Assembly (NCBI GenBank): GCA_037129925.1
Contig: JBAXTZ010000004.1
Location: 1-64,000, forward strand
Source: JBAXTZ01 sp037129925
GTDB taxonomy: Bacteria; Bacillota; Negativicutes; JBAXTZ01
DNA length: 64,000 nucleotides
Reading direction: 5' to 3'
The notes under the pieces are model-generated. The model made no database searches. It was not told the DNA's origin and worked only from the letters and a program-made list of their open reading frames with translations. Of the stretch, positions 53,164 through 61,234 are shown piece after piece (position 1 is the first letter of the stretch; every line of letters starts with the position of its first letter). Made by a program: the position numbers and the translations under genes.

Positions 53164-53189
53164 GGGCAGACACATAGGTCTGCCCCTAC
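53164..53189 (+). repeat. CCCCTAC-tagged palindromic repeat
   Basis: GGGCAGACACATAGGTCTGC followed by CCCTAC, between hsdM and the DUF1016 nuclease gene. Its sequence is nearly the same as that at 14108. Confidence 0.8.
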
Positions 53190-53217
53190 TTGTGTCATAG
53201 GTTTTGCCGTCGGAGGC

Positions 53218-53242
53218 AGTTATTCGAAAATTTCGAATAACT
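53218..53242. other. Second 25-bp perfect palindrome, downstream of hsdM
   Basis: AGTTATTCGAAA, a central A, and TTTCGAATAACT. It lies 38 bp past the hsdM stop. No T tract follows on the minus strand, so termination is doubtful. The sequence differs from the palindrome at 53073 but the 12-1-12 layout is the same. Confidence 0.55.
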
Positions 53243-53279
53243 GAACTTTCATGAAGCTCACTATCTTGAAAGATGGATT

Positions 53280-54818
53280 TTAAGTGATCTCCGCGACTAT
53301 CGCATCAATATCGGCGCGTAGCTGGTCGATTCGCGCGACTGTGGTTTGGAGCTCGGCATTGAGCTTATTGATATCTATCACTTCACGGGTGTCTTTGGCT
53401 TCCACATACGAGCTCACCGACAAGTTGTAGTCGTTTGCGGCTATCGCGCTGTATGGTGCGCACTTGGCAAAATGCTCGACATCGGCTTTTGTAGCAAAGG
53501 CTTGCATGATGCGCTGGATGTGTTCATCGGTGAGTGTGTTGTTATTGGTTTCTTTTTTGAACAGGCTACTGGCGTCGATAAACTGGGTGCTGGTATCAGG
53601 CTTATGCTTGGAGAGTACCAAGATGTTGACGGCGATTGATGTGCCAAAAAACAAGTTTGGAGCGAGTGTGATTACGGTCTCGACATAGTTGTTATCCACT
53701 AGATGCTGACGAATTTTTTGTTCGGCGCCACCGCGGTAAAAAATACCAGGGAAGCAGACGATTGCTGCACGACCACGGCTCGACAGATAGCTAAGCGCGT
53801 GCAGTACAAAGGCAAAATCAGCTTTGGACTTGGGAGCTAGTACGCCTGCCGGCGCAAAGCGTTCATCGTTAATGAGTGTTGGGTCGTCTGAGCCTATCCA
53901 GTTTATCGAATAGGGTGGATTGGACACGATGGCATCAAAGGGTTTGTCTGTGCCAAACTGTGGATCGAGCAAGGTGTTGCCGAGCGCGATGTTGAATTTG
54001 TCATAGTTGATATTGTGCAAAAACATGTTCATACGCGCCAGGTTATAGGTGGTGTGATTTATTTCTTGACCGAAAAATCCATCCTCGATGATATGGGCGT
54101 CGAAGTGCTTTTTGGCTTGTAATAATAGCGAGCCCGAACCTGCGGCTGGGTCGTAAATTTTATTGACGGTCTTTTGCTGATGCATGGCCAGTTGCGCAAT
54201 GAGCCGAGACACGCTTTGCGGGGTGAAAAATTCGCCGCCGGATTTACCAGCGTTGGCGGCATAGTTGGAAATCAAAAACTCGTAGGCATCGCCAAACAGA
54301 TCGATGTGGTTGTCTTCGAAATTGCCAAAACTAAGCCCGGCTACGCCTTTTAGCACGGCCGCCAGACGGGTGTTTTTGTCGGCAACGGTGTTGCCCAAGC
54401 GGTTGCTGGTGGTATCAAAGTCGGCAAATAATCCCTTAATAGCCATTTCTGATGGATAGCCATTGGCCGAGCTTTCAATGGCGGAAAATATCGCGGCTAA
54501 ATCGGTGTTCAGGTTGGCGTTATTGTTGGCGTTTCCGGCAATGCTTGCAAACAGCTGACTAGGATAGATGAAATAACCTTTGGTTTTAATGGCGTCGTCT
54601 TTGATTTCTGCGGTGATGACATCATCGGCAAGCCCGGCATAATTAACACTTTCATCACCGCACTCAATGTAACTGGCAAAATTTTCACTAATAAAGCGAT
54701 AGAACAAAGCGCCTAATACATACTGCTTAAAATCCCAGCCATCGATTGAGCCACGAACTTCATTGGCAATTTGCCAAATTTGACGCTGTAACTCAGCGCG
54801 TTGTTGGATACTTGTCAT
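53280..54818 (-). CDS. hsdM: Type I restriction enzyme, M (DNA methyltransferase) subunit
   Basis: 512 residues from the ATG at 54818 (AGGAG upstream). The helical N-terminal domain (about 1-150) begins QRQIWQIANEVRGSIDGWDF. The SAM-binding motif I is DPAAGSGSLLLQA near 215 and the catalytic N6-adenine motif IV is VSNPPYS near 300. It methylates adenine with HsdS directing the site. It starts only 17 bases after treC, so it could be read from the trehalose promoter. Confidence 0.93.
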   Translation of the reverse strand: MTSIQQRAELQRQIWQIANEVRGSIDGWDFKQYVLGALFYRFISENFASYIECGDESVNYAGLADDVITAEIKDDAIKTKGYFIYPSQLFASIAGNANNNANLNTDLAAIFSAIESSANGYPSEMAIKGLFADFDTTSNRLGNTVADKNTRLAAVLKGVAGLSFGNFEDNHIDLFGDAYEFLISNYAANAGKSGGEFFTPQSVSRLIAQLAMHQQKTVNKIYDPAAGSGSLLLQAKKHFDAHIIEDGFFGQEINHTTYNLARMNMFLHNINYDKFNIALGNTLLDPQFGTDKPFDAIVSNPPYSINWIGSDDPTLINDERFAPAGVLAPKSKADFAFVLHALSYLSSRGRAAIVCFPGIFYRGGAEQKIRQHLVDNNYVETVITLAPNLFFGTSIAVNILVLSKHKPDTSTQFIDASSLFKKETNNNTLTDEHIQRIMQAFATKADVEHFAKCAPYSAIAANDYNLSVSSYVEAKDTREVIDINKLNAELQTTVARIDQLRADIDAIVAEIT

Positions 54819-54835
54819 TGTAATACTCCTAATTA

Positions 54836-56497
54836 CTAGCAAACCCTAAGCCGCAACACCAACGCCTCATAAGGACGAAGCTCAATTTGGCTAATATCGC
54901 TAATTACTTGTTCTGAATAATTGCTCAACAAAATTTCTCCGAGCGCGTAACTCTCGCCTAATTCCGGTTCGAAGGACACTGGCTGCGCATAGAAGTTGGC
55001 AACGACCAATAGCGTTTCCGCTTCGGTTTTACGTAGATAAGCAAATACTTGAAAATTATCCAGCTCCACGTCTTGATACTCGCCGATGCAAATGGTCGCA
55101 TTATTCCGCCGCAACTCACATAGTTTTCGATAGTAGTGGAATACTGAGGCGCTATCGGCCACCGCCGCCGCGGCGTTGATTTCCTGATAATTATCCGGCA
55201 GTTCGAGCCAGGGCGTTCCTTCAGTAAAGCCGCCATTTTTGGCAGCGCTCCACTGCATCGGCGTGCGCGAATTATCGCGAGACTTGTCGCGCAGGATTGC
55301 CAGCATTTCCTCTTCCGGCATCCCGGCGGCGATTTTGATTTTAAAGTTATTCGTCGATTCAACATCGCGATATTGTTCGATGCTTTGGAAATGAGCATTG
55401 GTCATGCCAATTTCTTCACCTTGATAAATATACGGTGTTCCCTGCAAACAATGCAGCACTGTTGCCAGCATTTTTGCCGATTCCACACGATACTTGCCAT
55501 CGTCGCCGAACCGCGACACTGCCCGCGGCTGATCGTGGTTGCACCAAAACAGGGCGTTCCAACCGCCGCCCTGTTGCATCCCCAGTTGCCACTCGGATAT
55601 TATTTTTTTTAAGCGCAGAAAATCAAAAGGCATTTTCGTCCACTTATCGCCGTTTTTATAATCCACTTTCAAGTGGTGAAAACTAAACGTCATGCTCAGT
55701 TCATGGTTCTGCGGATTGGTGTACCGCACACAGTTCTCAATACTCGTCGACGACATCTCGCCGACGGTCACCATATTATAGGGCGAGAAAACGGCAGCAT
55801 TCATCTCTTGCAGATATTCATGCACTCGCGGTCCGTCGGTATAATACTTTCTGCCGTCAGCCATCGCGTTTTCCAAAGTATCGTTCAAAAAGTCCTGTTG
55901 CTTGGAAATTAGATTGATTACATCCAATCGAAAACCGTCAATGCCTTTTTGCGCCCAAAAATTCATCATCGCGTAGATTTCTTGGCGCAACTGCTCATTT
56001 TCCCAATTCAAATCGGCCTGCGTCACATCAAATAAATGCAGGTAATAATCGTCCGTTGCCGGGTTGTATTCCCAGGCGTTGCCGCCAAACTTCGACTGCC
56101 AGTTATTGGGTTCGTCCCGCCAAATATAGTAATCGCGATATTTGCTGTCGCGTGACTGCTTCGCTTCCTGAAACCACTCATGCTCAGTCGATGTATGGTT
56201 GACGACAATATCCATGATGATTTTCAAACCCCGCGTGTGCGCTTCGGCTAATAGCAATTCCAAATCCGCCATTGTGCCGAAATCCGGATTAACCGAATAA
56301 TAATCGCTGATATCATAGCCGTTATCGCGCATCGGTGACCGATATACCGGCGTCAGCCAAACAATTTCCACGCCGAGCAGTTTAATATAATCCAACTTAC
56401 TAGTAATGCCCGCCAAATCGCCTTGCCCATTGCCGGTGGTGTCACAAAAGCTCTTGGGATATATCTGATATACTACGGATTTTTTCCACCATTCCAT
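54836..56497 (-). CDS. treC: Trehalose-6-phosphate hydrolase (alpha,alpha-phosphotrehalase)
   Basis: 553 residues, GH13 family. MEWWKKSVVYQIYPKSFCDT opens the barrel; DIVVNHTS near 95, GFRLDVINLI near 197 (nucleophile Asp), VGEMSS near 248 (acid/base Glu) and WCNHDQPR near 315 are the four GH13 motifs. The GGNAWEY, TQADLNWENE and YIYQGEE segments match TreC more than oligo-1,6-glucosidases. It splits trehalose-6-phosphate into glucose and glucose-6-phosphate. Partner of the treP transporter 18 bp upstream. Confidence 0.92.
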   Translation of the reverse strand: MEWWKKSVVYQIYPKSFCDTTGNGQGDLAGITSKLDYIKLLGVEIVWLTPVYRSPMRDNGYDISDYYSVNPDFGTMADLELLLAEAHTRGLKIIMDIVVNHTSTEHEWFQEAKQSRDSKYRDYYIWRDEPNNWQSKFGGNAWEYNPATDDYYLHLFDVTQADLNWENEQLRQEIYAMMNFWAQKGIDGFRLDVINLISKQQDFLNDTLENAMADGRKYYTDGPRVHEYLQEMNAAVFSPYNMVTVGEMSSTSIENCVRYTNPQNHELSMTFSFHHLKVDYKNGDKWTKMPFDFLRLKKIISEWQLGMQQGGGWNALFWCNHDQPRAVSRFGDDGKYRVESAKMLATVLHCLQGTPYIYQGEEIGMTNAHFQSIEQYRDVESTNNFKIKIAAGMPEEEMLAILRDKSRDNSRTPMQWSAAKNGGFTEGTPWLELPDNYQEINAAAAVADSASVFHYYRKLCELRRNNATICIGEYQDVELDNFQVFAYLRKTEAETLLVVANFYAQPVSFEPELGESYALGEILLSNYSEQVISDISQIELRPYEALVLRLRVC

Positions 56498-56515
56498 TAT
56501 CTTCTTCCTCCGAAA

Positions 56516-57931
56516 TTATTGCTGATGTTTCATTTGTTTAGCCGCAACCAACGTTAAGACAAACGGCACGATTATCGCAATCAGCATCCCGATGAGATAA
56601 ACACCCATTTTCGCCGGTTCTATTGATAGAACGGCCGGCAGTCCGCCAACGCCAATACCGGTGGCTTGGGCATGATTAAGCGTAATAAACAGCGCGGCGC
56701 AGGCCGAGCCAATCATGGCGCAGATAAACGGCGATTTATAACGCAAGTTAATACCAAACATCGCCGGTTCGGTAACACCGAAATAAGCTGAAATCGACGC
56801 TGCCGAGGCAACTTCGCGGGTTTTAATTTCTTTGGAGGCAAAAAACATTGCGGCACAAGCTGAAGCCTGAGCGATATTCGACAACGCTTCGATCGGCCAC
56901 AAAAAAGTTGTGCCGGTTTGCGCCAACAATTGGATATTAATTGCCAAAAATGTGTAATGCATACCGGTTACTACCAATGGTGCGAAAATTGCGCCATAAA
57001 TTAAAGCGCCCAAAACCGGTACATTGGTAAATATCCAAATCATTACCCAAGCAATCCCATTACCCAATTCCCGGGTAAGCGGTCCAATGATCGTAAACGC
57101 CAGCACGCCGCTGATGACGATCGTAAATACCGGTACAATCAACAGCTCGATATATGACGGCGTGATTTTTTTCAACCACTGCTCCACTTTGCTCATGGCA
57201 TAGACCGAGAACAAGCTTGGCAACACCGAGCCTTGATAGCCAACTTTGGGAATTTCCAATCCGAATATGTTCCAGTAAGGAATTTTACCGGTCATCGCTG
57301 CCTGACCATAAGCCCAGCCGTTAAGCAAATCAGGATGTACCAGCAACGCCCCGAGCACAATTCCCAGCACTTGGTTGGCGCCAAAACGCTTGGCCGCGCT
57401 CCAACTGATCAGAATCGGCAAAAAGACAAACGCAGTATTGGCAAAGGTATTTATCATCGCCGCCAAATCGGCGAAACTCGGGTAGGCTTCGATAACCGTC
57501 TTATTGGCGATAAACATGCCTTTGGCAGTCAGTAGATTGTTGATACCCATTAGCAGACCGGCAGTTATGATTGCCGGAATAATCGGAATGAACACGTCCG
57601 AGAGAATCTTAATCAAATTTTGTACCGGATGTAATTTTTTCGCACCGGCATCTTTCACGGCATCTTTGTTGCCGGCAATTTGCTCGCCGGCAATTGCAAT
57701 AAATTCCTTAAACACTTTCTCGACCACACCCAAACCGAGAATGATTTGAAATTGCCCGGCGGTGCTGAACGATCCCTTTACTAAACCGATCTCTTCGAGT
57801 TTTTTCTTGTCAACCGCGCTGTCATCTTTGAGTGCCAACCGTAACCGGGTGATGCAATGTGCTGCGGACAAAACATTTTCTTTGCCGCCGATAGCAACAA
57901 TAATTTCCTCGGCCGCTTGTTTGTACTGCAT
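56516..57931 (-). CDS. treP: PTS trehalose-specific EIIBC component
   Basis: 471 residues. The EIIB domain (1-90) has the phosphorylated cysteine at about residue 26 in HCITRLRLAL. The EIIC domain (about 105-465) has ten helices with GMHYTFLAINIQLLA and YFGVTEPAMFGINLRYKSPF, the substrate loop of the trehalose/sucrose branch. It imports trehalose as trehalose-6-phosphate, with EIIA supplied elsewhere. No TreR gene is next to it. The ATG follows GAGGAGAG. Confidence 0.92.
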   Translation of the reverse strand: MQYKQAAEEIIVAIGGKENVLSAAHCITRLRLALKDDSAVDKKKLEEIGLVKGSFSTAGQFQIILGLGVVEKVFKEFIAIAGEQIAGNKDAVKDAGAKKLHPVQNLIKILSDVFIPIIPAIITAGLLMGINNLLTAKGMFIANKTVIEAYPSFADLAAMINTFANTAFVFLPILISWSAAKRFGANQVLGIVLGALLVHPDLLNGWAYGQAAMTGKIPYWNIFGLEIPKVGYQGSVLPSLFSVYAMSKVEQWLKKITPSYIELLIVPVFTIVISGVLAFTIIGPLTRELGNGIAWVMIWIFTNVPVLGALIYGAIFAPLVVTGMHYTFLAINIQLLAQTGTTFLWPIEALSNIAQASACAAMFFASKEIKTREVASAASISAYFGVTEPAMFGINLRYKSPFICAMIGSACAALFITLNHAQATGIGVGGLPAVLSIEPAKMGVYLIGMLIAIIVPFVLTLVAAKQMKHQQ

Positions 57932-57950
57932 AATTACTCTCTCCTCTTAA

Positions 57951-57971
57951 AGACATTTGTAAACATTGTCT
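57951..57971. promoter_or_regulatory. Operator-like imperfect palindrome in the tre leader
   Basis: AGACATTTGTAAACATTGTCT has matching ends (AGACA/TGTCT) and lies just downstream of the predicted start site, where a repressor such as a TreR-like protein would block transcription. The regulator is inferred only. Confidence 0.4.
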
Positions 57972-57978
57972 ATGAGAT

Positions 57979-58007
57979 ATTATAGTTTACTTTGTTACTA
58001 AAGTTAA
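57979..58007 (-). promoter_or_regulatory. Promoter of treP-treC
   Basis: On the minus strand TTAACT (58007-58002), a 17-bp spacer and a perfect TATAAT (57984-57979), about 50 bp before treP. Confidence 0.7.
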
Positions 58008-58094
58008 TGATTTGCCGAATATTTTGCCAGCTCACCAAGAATATTTTAAAAATAGTTTGAAAAACATGCATATAATCGTCAAAAACAGCACTTT

Positions 58095-58149
58095 TGTCAG
58101 GATACTGTCAGGATAACGTCAGGGTTCTGTCAGGGGTGTCCAGTATAAT
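58095..58149 (+). promoter_or_regulatory. Pho-box-like promoter of the secretion locus
   Basis: Four direct repeats TGTCAGG, TGTCAGG, CGTCAGG and TGTCAGG begin at 58095, 58106, 58117 and 58128, an exact 11-bp period. A perfect TATAAT follows at 58144-58149, ten bases after the last TGTCAG. No -35 hexamer is present. This matches promoters activated by PhoB/OmpR-type response regulators, whose TGTCA direct repeats at 11 bp stand in for the -35. The regulator gene is not in the window. Confidence 0.7.
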
Positions 58150-58198
58150 CAAGTCATACCACATCGGATACAAAAAAACTAATTTTTAGGAGGGCAAC

Positions 58199-59050
58199 AT
58201 GCCGACGCAAAACACAGCCGCAATTCAAGCAACTACCCTTACCAGTATCCAGACTTCCAATTTCATCGTAACTCCGGTGCTTTCTGATAACGTCAAAGAT
58301 GCCTGGAACAAGTTAATTAGCGATCTTCGCGGTAGCGGTGTAGTCGGCGAGGCAGTTCACGATCTGCGTGAAGGTGTAACTGAAATTTCTGAAGCTTTGA
58401 AAGCCGACCTGCAGGCAACCGGCTCTATGATTGAAAACGGAGTGCGCAGCGAATTTGCCGCCTTTAAAACAACTTCCAGCGCCGGGATGAACGATATAAC
58501 AAAAGCCGCTTATTTAAAATTACTGAACAACGCTGACACCGACATTACCGCAATTGACAAGACTGCCGTTGCTGATATCTGGCGCGAAACCGATGATCTT
58601 AGTAAATCATTGAACACAATTTTGGACAAGGCGCTTACAAATACGAAGCTGGATATACAAACTTTGTCGACGCAAGTTATTGGCGCTTTGCAAAAAGAGT
58701 TTGGCGACTTGGTTAACGATATGCAAGGTAACATAACCACTAACTATCAAAAAGCTGTTGCTGACATCGCGCTGGCGGCGGGAGCTGCCGGAATCTTGGT
58801 AAGCAAAGATCAACTAACAGCATTTCAAAATAAACTAGTAAGTGTTGTCGCAGCCGATATCGTCGTAGGCGCGGCTAAGACCGGTCTTGACATTACCAGC
58901 GAACTAGTTGAAATGACAGCCGATTTAACGTCTACTGTCAACCGCAACAAAGACAGTCTGCTGAAAATTTTGGCAATCGACGGTATCAACCTTATTCAAG
59001 CCGCAGCAAAAGTCGCTTGGAAGGCCATAAAAAAATGGTTCAAATGGTAG
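58199..59050 (+). CDS. Putative type I-secreted protein of unknown family
   Basis: 283 residues, no cysteine, no N-terminal signal peptide, no double-glycine leader and no RTX nonapeptides. Predicted mostly helical with heptad-like stretches (residues about 30-260; for example LGASLEADLQ-type patterns such as ISEALKADLQATGSMIENGV) and an alanine/valine-rich segment near 190-230. The last 20 residues (LIQAAAKVAWKAIKKWFKW) form a cationic helix with aromatic residues on one face, a membrane-active type of sequence. AGGAGGG precedes the ATG. It lies directly before two ABC exporters and an adaptor, and type I substrates often sit next to their exporters with C-terminal signals. I infer that it is the exported cargo; toxin, bacteriocin or surface protein cannot be told apart. 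Confidence 0.6.
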   Translation: MPTQNTAAIQATTLTSIQTSNFIVTPVLSDNVKDAWNKLISDLRGSGVVGEAVHDLREGVTEISEALKADLQATGSMIENGVRSEFAAFKTTSSAGMNDITKAAYLKLLNNADTDITAIDKTAVADIWRETDDLSKSLNTILDKALTNTKLDIQTLSTQVIGALQKEFGDLVNDMQGNITTNYQKAVADIALAAGAAGILVSKDQLTAFQNKLVSVVAADIVVGAAKTGLDITSELVEMTADLTSTVNRNKDSLLKILAIDGINLIQAAAKVAWKAIKKWFKW

Positions 59051-59069
59051 TATTCTATAATAAACCCTT

Positions 59070-59101
59070 AAAGGCCGTCGATTGCTTAGTCGGCGGCCTT
59101 T
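59070..59101 (+). terminator. Partial terminator between cargo and exporter genes
   Basis: AAAGGCCG (59070-59077) pairs with CGGCCTTT (59094-59101), extended by TCGA/GTCGG pairing; the following T run is short. It should stop most transcripts and let a minority continue into the exporter genes. Confidence 0.65.
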
Positions 59102-59119
59102 ATTAACTGCGGAGAAAAT

Positions 59120-61234
59120 ATGAACAATGGAAATTTTATTGCCGGTATGTTGTTATACGCGACGTTGACCGGCATCGAACTCAGCAAGCAGCAAAGTGAC
59201 CAAATCGCCGCACTAAATCGTACTTGTTTTGATGCGCGCGCTGTTGCAAAAATTGCCCGTTTAAAAATTAAGCCTTCAAAAACAAAACTATTGAAACAAA
59301 TCAATAATTTGCCGGTCCTGTTACAGTTTACCAGCGGTGAATGTCTGCTGGTCACCGAACGCGCCGGTGCAATTTTGCAGGTTTTCGATCCGATAACCGA
59401 AAGCCAATATCCAGTTGAACTGATAACGCTTGAACAAAAATTCAGCGGTGGCTGTTTTCGTTTTACCCGCAGATTTGGCTTGAGCGACATCTTTCGGATG
59501 TTCAATCTTAATTTTTTTCTGCGTCCAGTACGAAAATATCACCTGCGGTTTTGGGAAATAATTACCGCTTCGATTTTTTTGCAACTCATCGCCGCCTTCA
59601 CGCCACTAGCTACCCAAGTGGTAATTGATAAGGTTATGCCCAACCGTGGCTTTTCGACTTTGGCAATAATTGTCGTTCTTTTGTTAATGTTGATGATTTT
59701 TCAGAGCCTGCTCAGTTATGTCCGTCAATATATCTATTCACACACTGCGGCAAAGGCTGATTTAATACTTGGCGCGAGTATTTATCGAAAACTGTTAAGT
59801 CTGCCATTTACTTACTTTGAAAAACGCCGTACCGGGGATACTGTGCTACGGATTAATTCGTTATCCGGCGTGCGCGAGTTTCTCACCGGTCCGGCGCTAA
59901 CCGCGCTTATCGATACTACTTTCGCGATAATTTTTCTAGCTATTATCTACTACATATCGCCGCTGCTCACCCTGATAACTTTGATATTCTTTCCGATTCA
60001 GGGAATAATCACGTTGCGCTCGATACCGCTACTGCGCCGCAAACTTGATAAATACTGGGTAGCCGAAGCAGATATTAACGCTTTCGCGGTCGAAACCATA
60101 ACCGGTATCCGGGCCGTTAAATCGTTTTCCGGCGAGAAACTATTTGCCCGTGGCTGGGAAAAGCTTATTGCGAATGTCGGTTCTAGCGGTTATGAGATGG
60201 GCATTTCCTCAGTAGTTCTGGCGAATACCGCAACTTTTGCGCAAAAACTGGGCGGCATGGCAATACTATGGACCGGCGCGTTGCTCGTAATAACCGGCGA
60301 CATCAGCGTCGGTCAGCTAGTCGCCGTTCAGATGCTCGCCCAATCAGCGGGAAACCCGCTAGCCAATTTGTTTGCGCTCTGGCCACAATTTCAGCAAGCT
60401 GCGATTGCAGCCGAGCGCATCGGCGACATTCTCGCTGAGCCTTCTGAGCAGCCCGGTAAAAGCACTACCCGGTTAACTGGCGGTACAATAGAATTTGAAA
60501 ATGTTAGTTTCAGCTACGCTGGCAAAGCGCCAATATTCGAAAACTTTAACCTGAGTATCGCCAACGGCGAGCGACTGGCAATAATCGGCAAAAGCGGTTC
60601 CGGGAAAAGCACCCTGGCAAAACTAATTCAGGGCATCTACCGCCCGAGTAGCGGAACTATCCGAATTGGCGGTAAAGACATCGAAGATATTCCGCCAGAA
60701 CTATTGCGGTCACATGCAACCGCTGTATTGCAAGACAACTATATCTTTCAGGGAACCGCTATCGAGAACATTGCGCTTTCTGGCAACAAAAAGTTGGAGG
60801 AAATCGTTAAATTCGCCGAAATCTCCGGTGCTGATGAGTTCCTACGCCAACTGCCGCAAAAATATGCCAGCGTACTGGGCGAACAGGGCGCAAATCTTTC
60901 TGGCGGTCAACGACAGCGGTTGGCTATCGCTCGCGCGCTGTTGCAAAATGGGAAAATAGTAATTTTTGACGAAGCAACAAGCGCACTGGATTCTATCAGC
61001 GAAAACCTGTTTGAAGCGAAATTTAACGCCATCTGCGCCGATAAAACCGCCATAATAATTACTCATCGTTTGAGTTCCGTCAAGGACTGCGACCGGATAA
61101 TCGTGCTCGATGGCGGGAAAATTGCCGAAAGCGGCAACCATCTTCAATTATTGAAGCAAAACGGCATATACAAATCACTGCTGGCTGCTACCAAGAGCGG
61201 ACAGCCAACTGGAGTTGTTCATGAAACTATTTAA
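59120..61234 (+). CDS. Type I secretion ABC exporter with C39-like domain (HlyB type), first
   Basis: 704 residues (GGAG upstream). Residues 1-125 form a C39-like domain without the catalytic cysteine (the start reads MNNGNFIAGMLLYATLTGIE), so it would dock cargo rather than cleave a leader. The membrane domain (about 145-430) has six helices including FWEIITASIFLQLIAAFTPL. The ATPase domain (about 460-700) has Walker A GKSGSGKST, signature LSGGQRQR, Walker B IVIFDEATSALD and the switch histidine in ITHRLSS. It would power export across the inner membrane with the HlyD-type protein downstream. Confidence 0.88.
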   Translation: MNNGNFIAGMLLYATLTGIELSKQQSDQIAALNRTCFDARAVAKIARLKIKPSKTKLLKQINNLPVLLQFTSGECLLVTERAGAILQVFDPITESQYPVELITLEQKFSGGCFRFTRRFGLSDIFRMFNLNFFLRPVRKYHLRFWEIITASIFLQLIAAFTPLATQVVIDKVMPNRGFSTLAIIVVLLLMLMIFQSLLSYVRQYIYSHTAAKADLILGASIYRKLLSLPFTYFEKRRTGDTVLRINSLSGVREFLTGPALTALIDTTFAIIFLAIIYYISPLLTLITLIFFPIQGIITLRSIPLLRRKLDKYWVAEADINAFAVETITGIRAVKSFSGEKLFARGWEKLIANVGSSGYEMGISSVVLANTATFAQKLGGMAILWTGALLVITGDISVGQLVAVQMLAQSAGNPLANLFALWPQFQQAAIAAERIGDILAEPSEQPGKSTTRLTGGTIEFENVSFSYAGKAPIFENFNLSIANGERLAIIGKSGSGKSTLAKLIQGIYRPSSGTIRIGGKDIEDIPPELLRSHATAVLQDNYIFQGTAIENIALSGNKKLEEIVKFAEISGADEFLRQLPQKYASVLGEQGANLSGGQRQRLAIARALLQNGKIVIFDEATSALDSISENLFEAKFNAICADKTAIIITHRLSSVKDCDRIIVLDGGKIAESGNHLQLLKQNGIYKSLLAATKSGQPTGVVHETI

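Noticed and set aside
58095..58134. Possible CRISPR-like short repeats
   Set aside because: Units are 6-7 bp at exact 11-bp spacing and abut a TATAAT; this is a promoter array, not a CRISPR.
58199..59050. RTX toxin or class II bacteriocin with GG leader
   Set aside because: No GGxGxDxUx repeats and no GG processing site at the N-terminus; the exporters also lack the peptidase cysteine.
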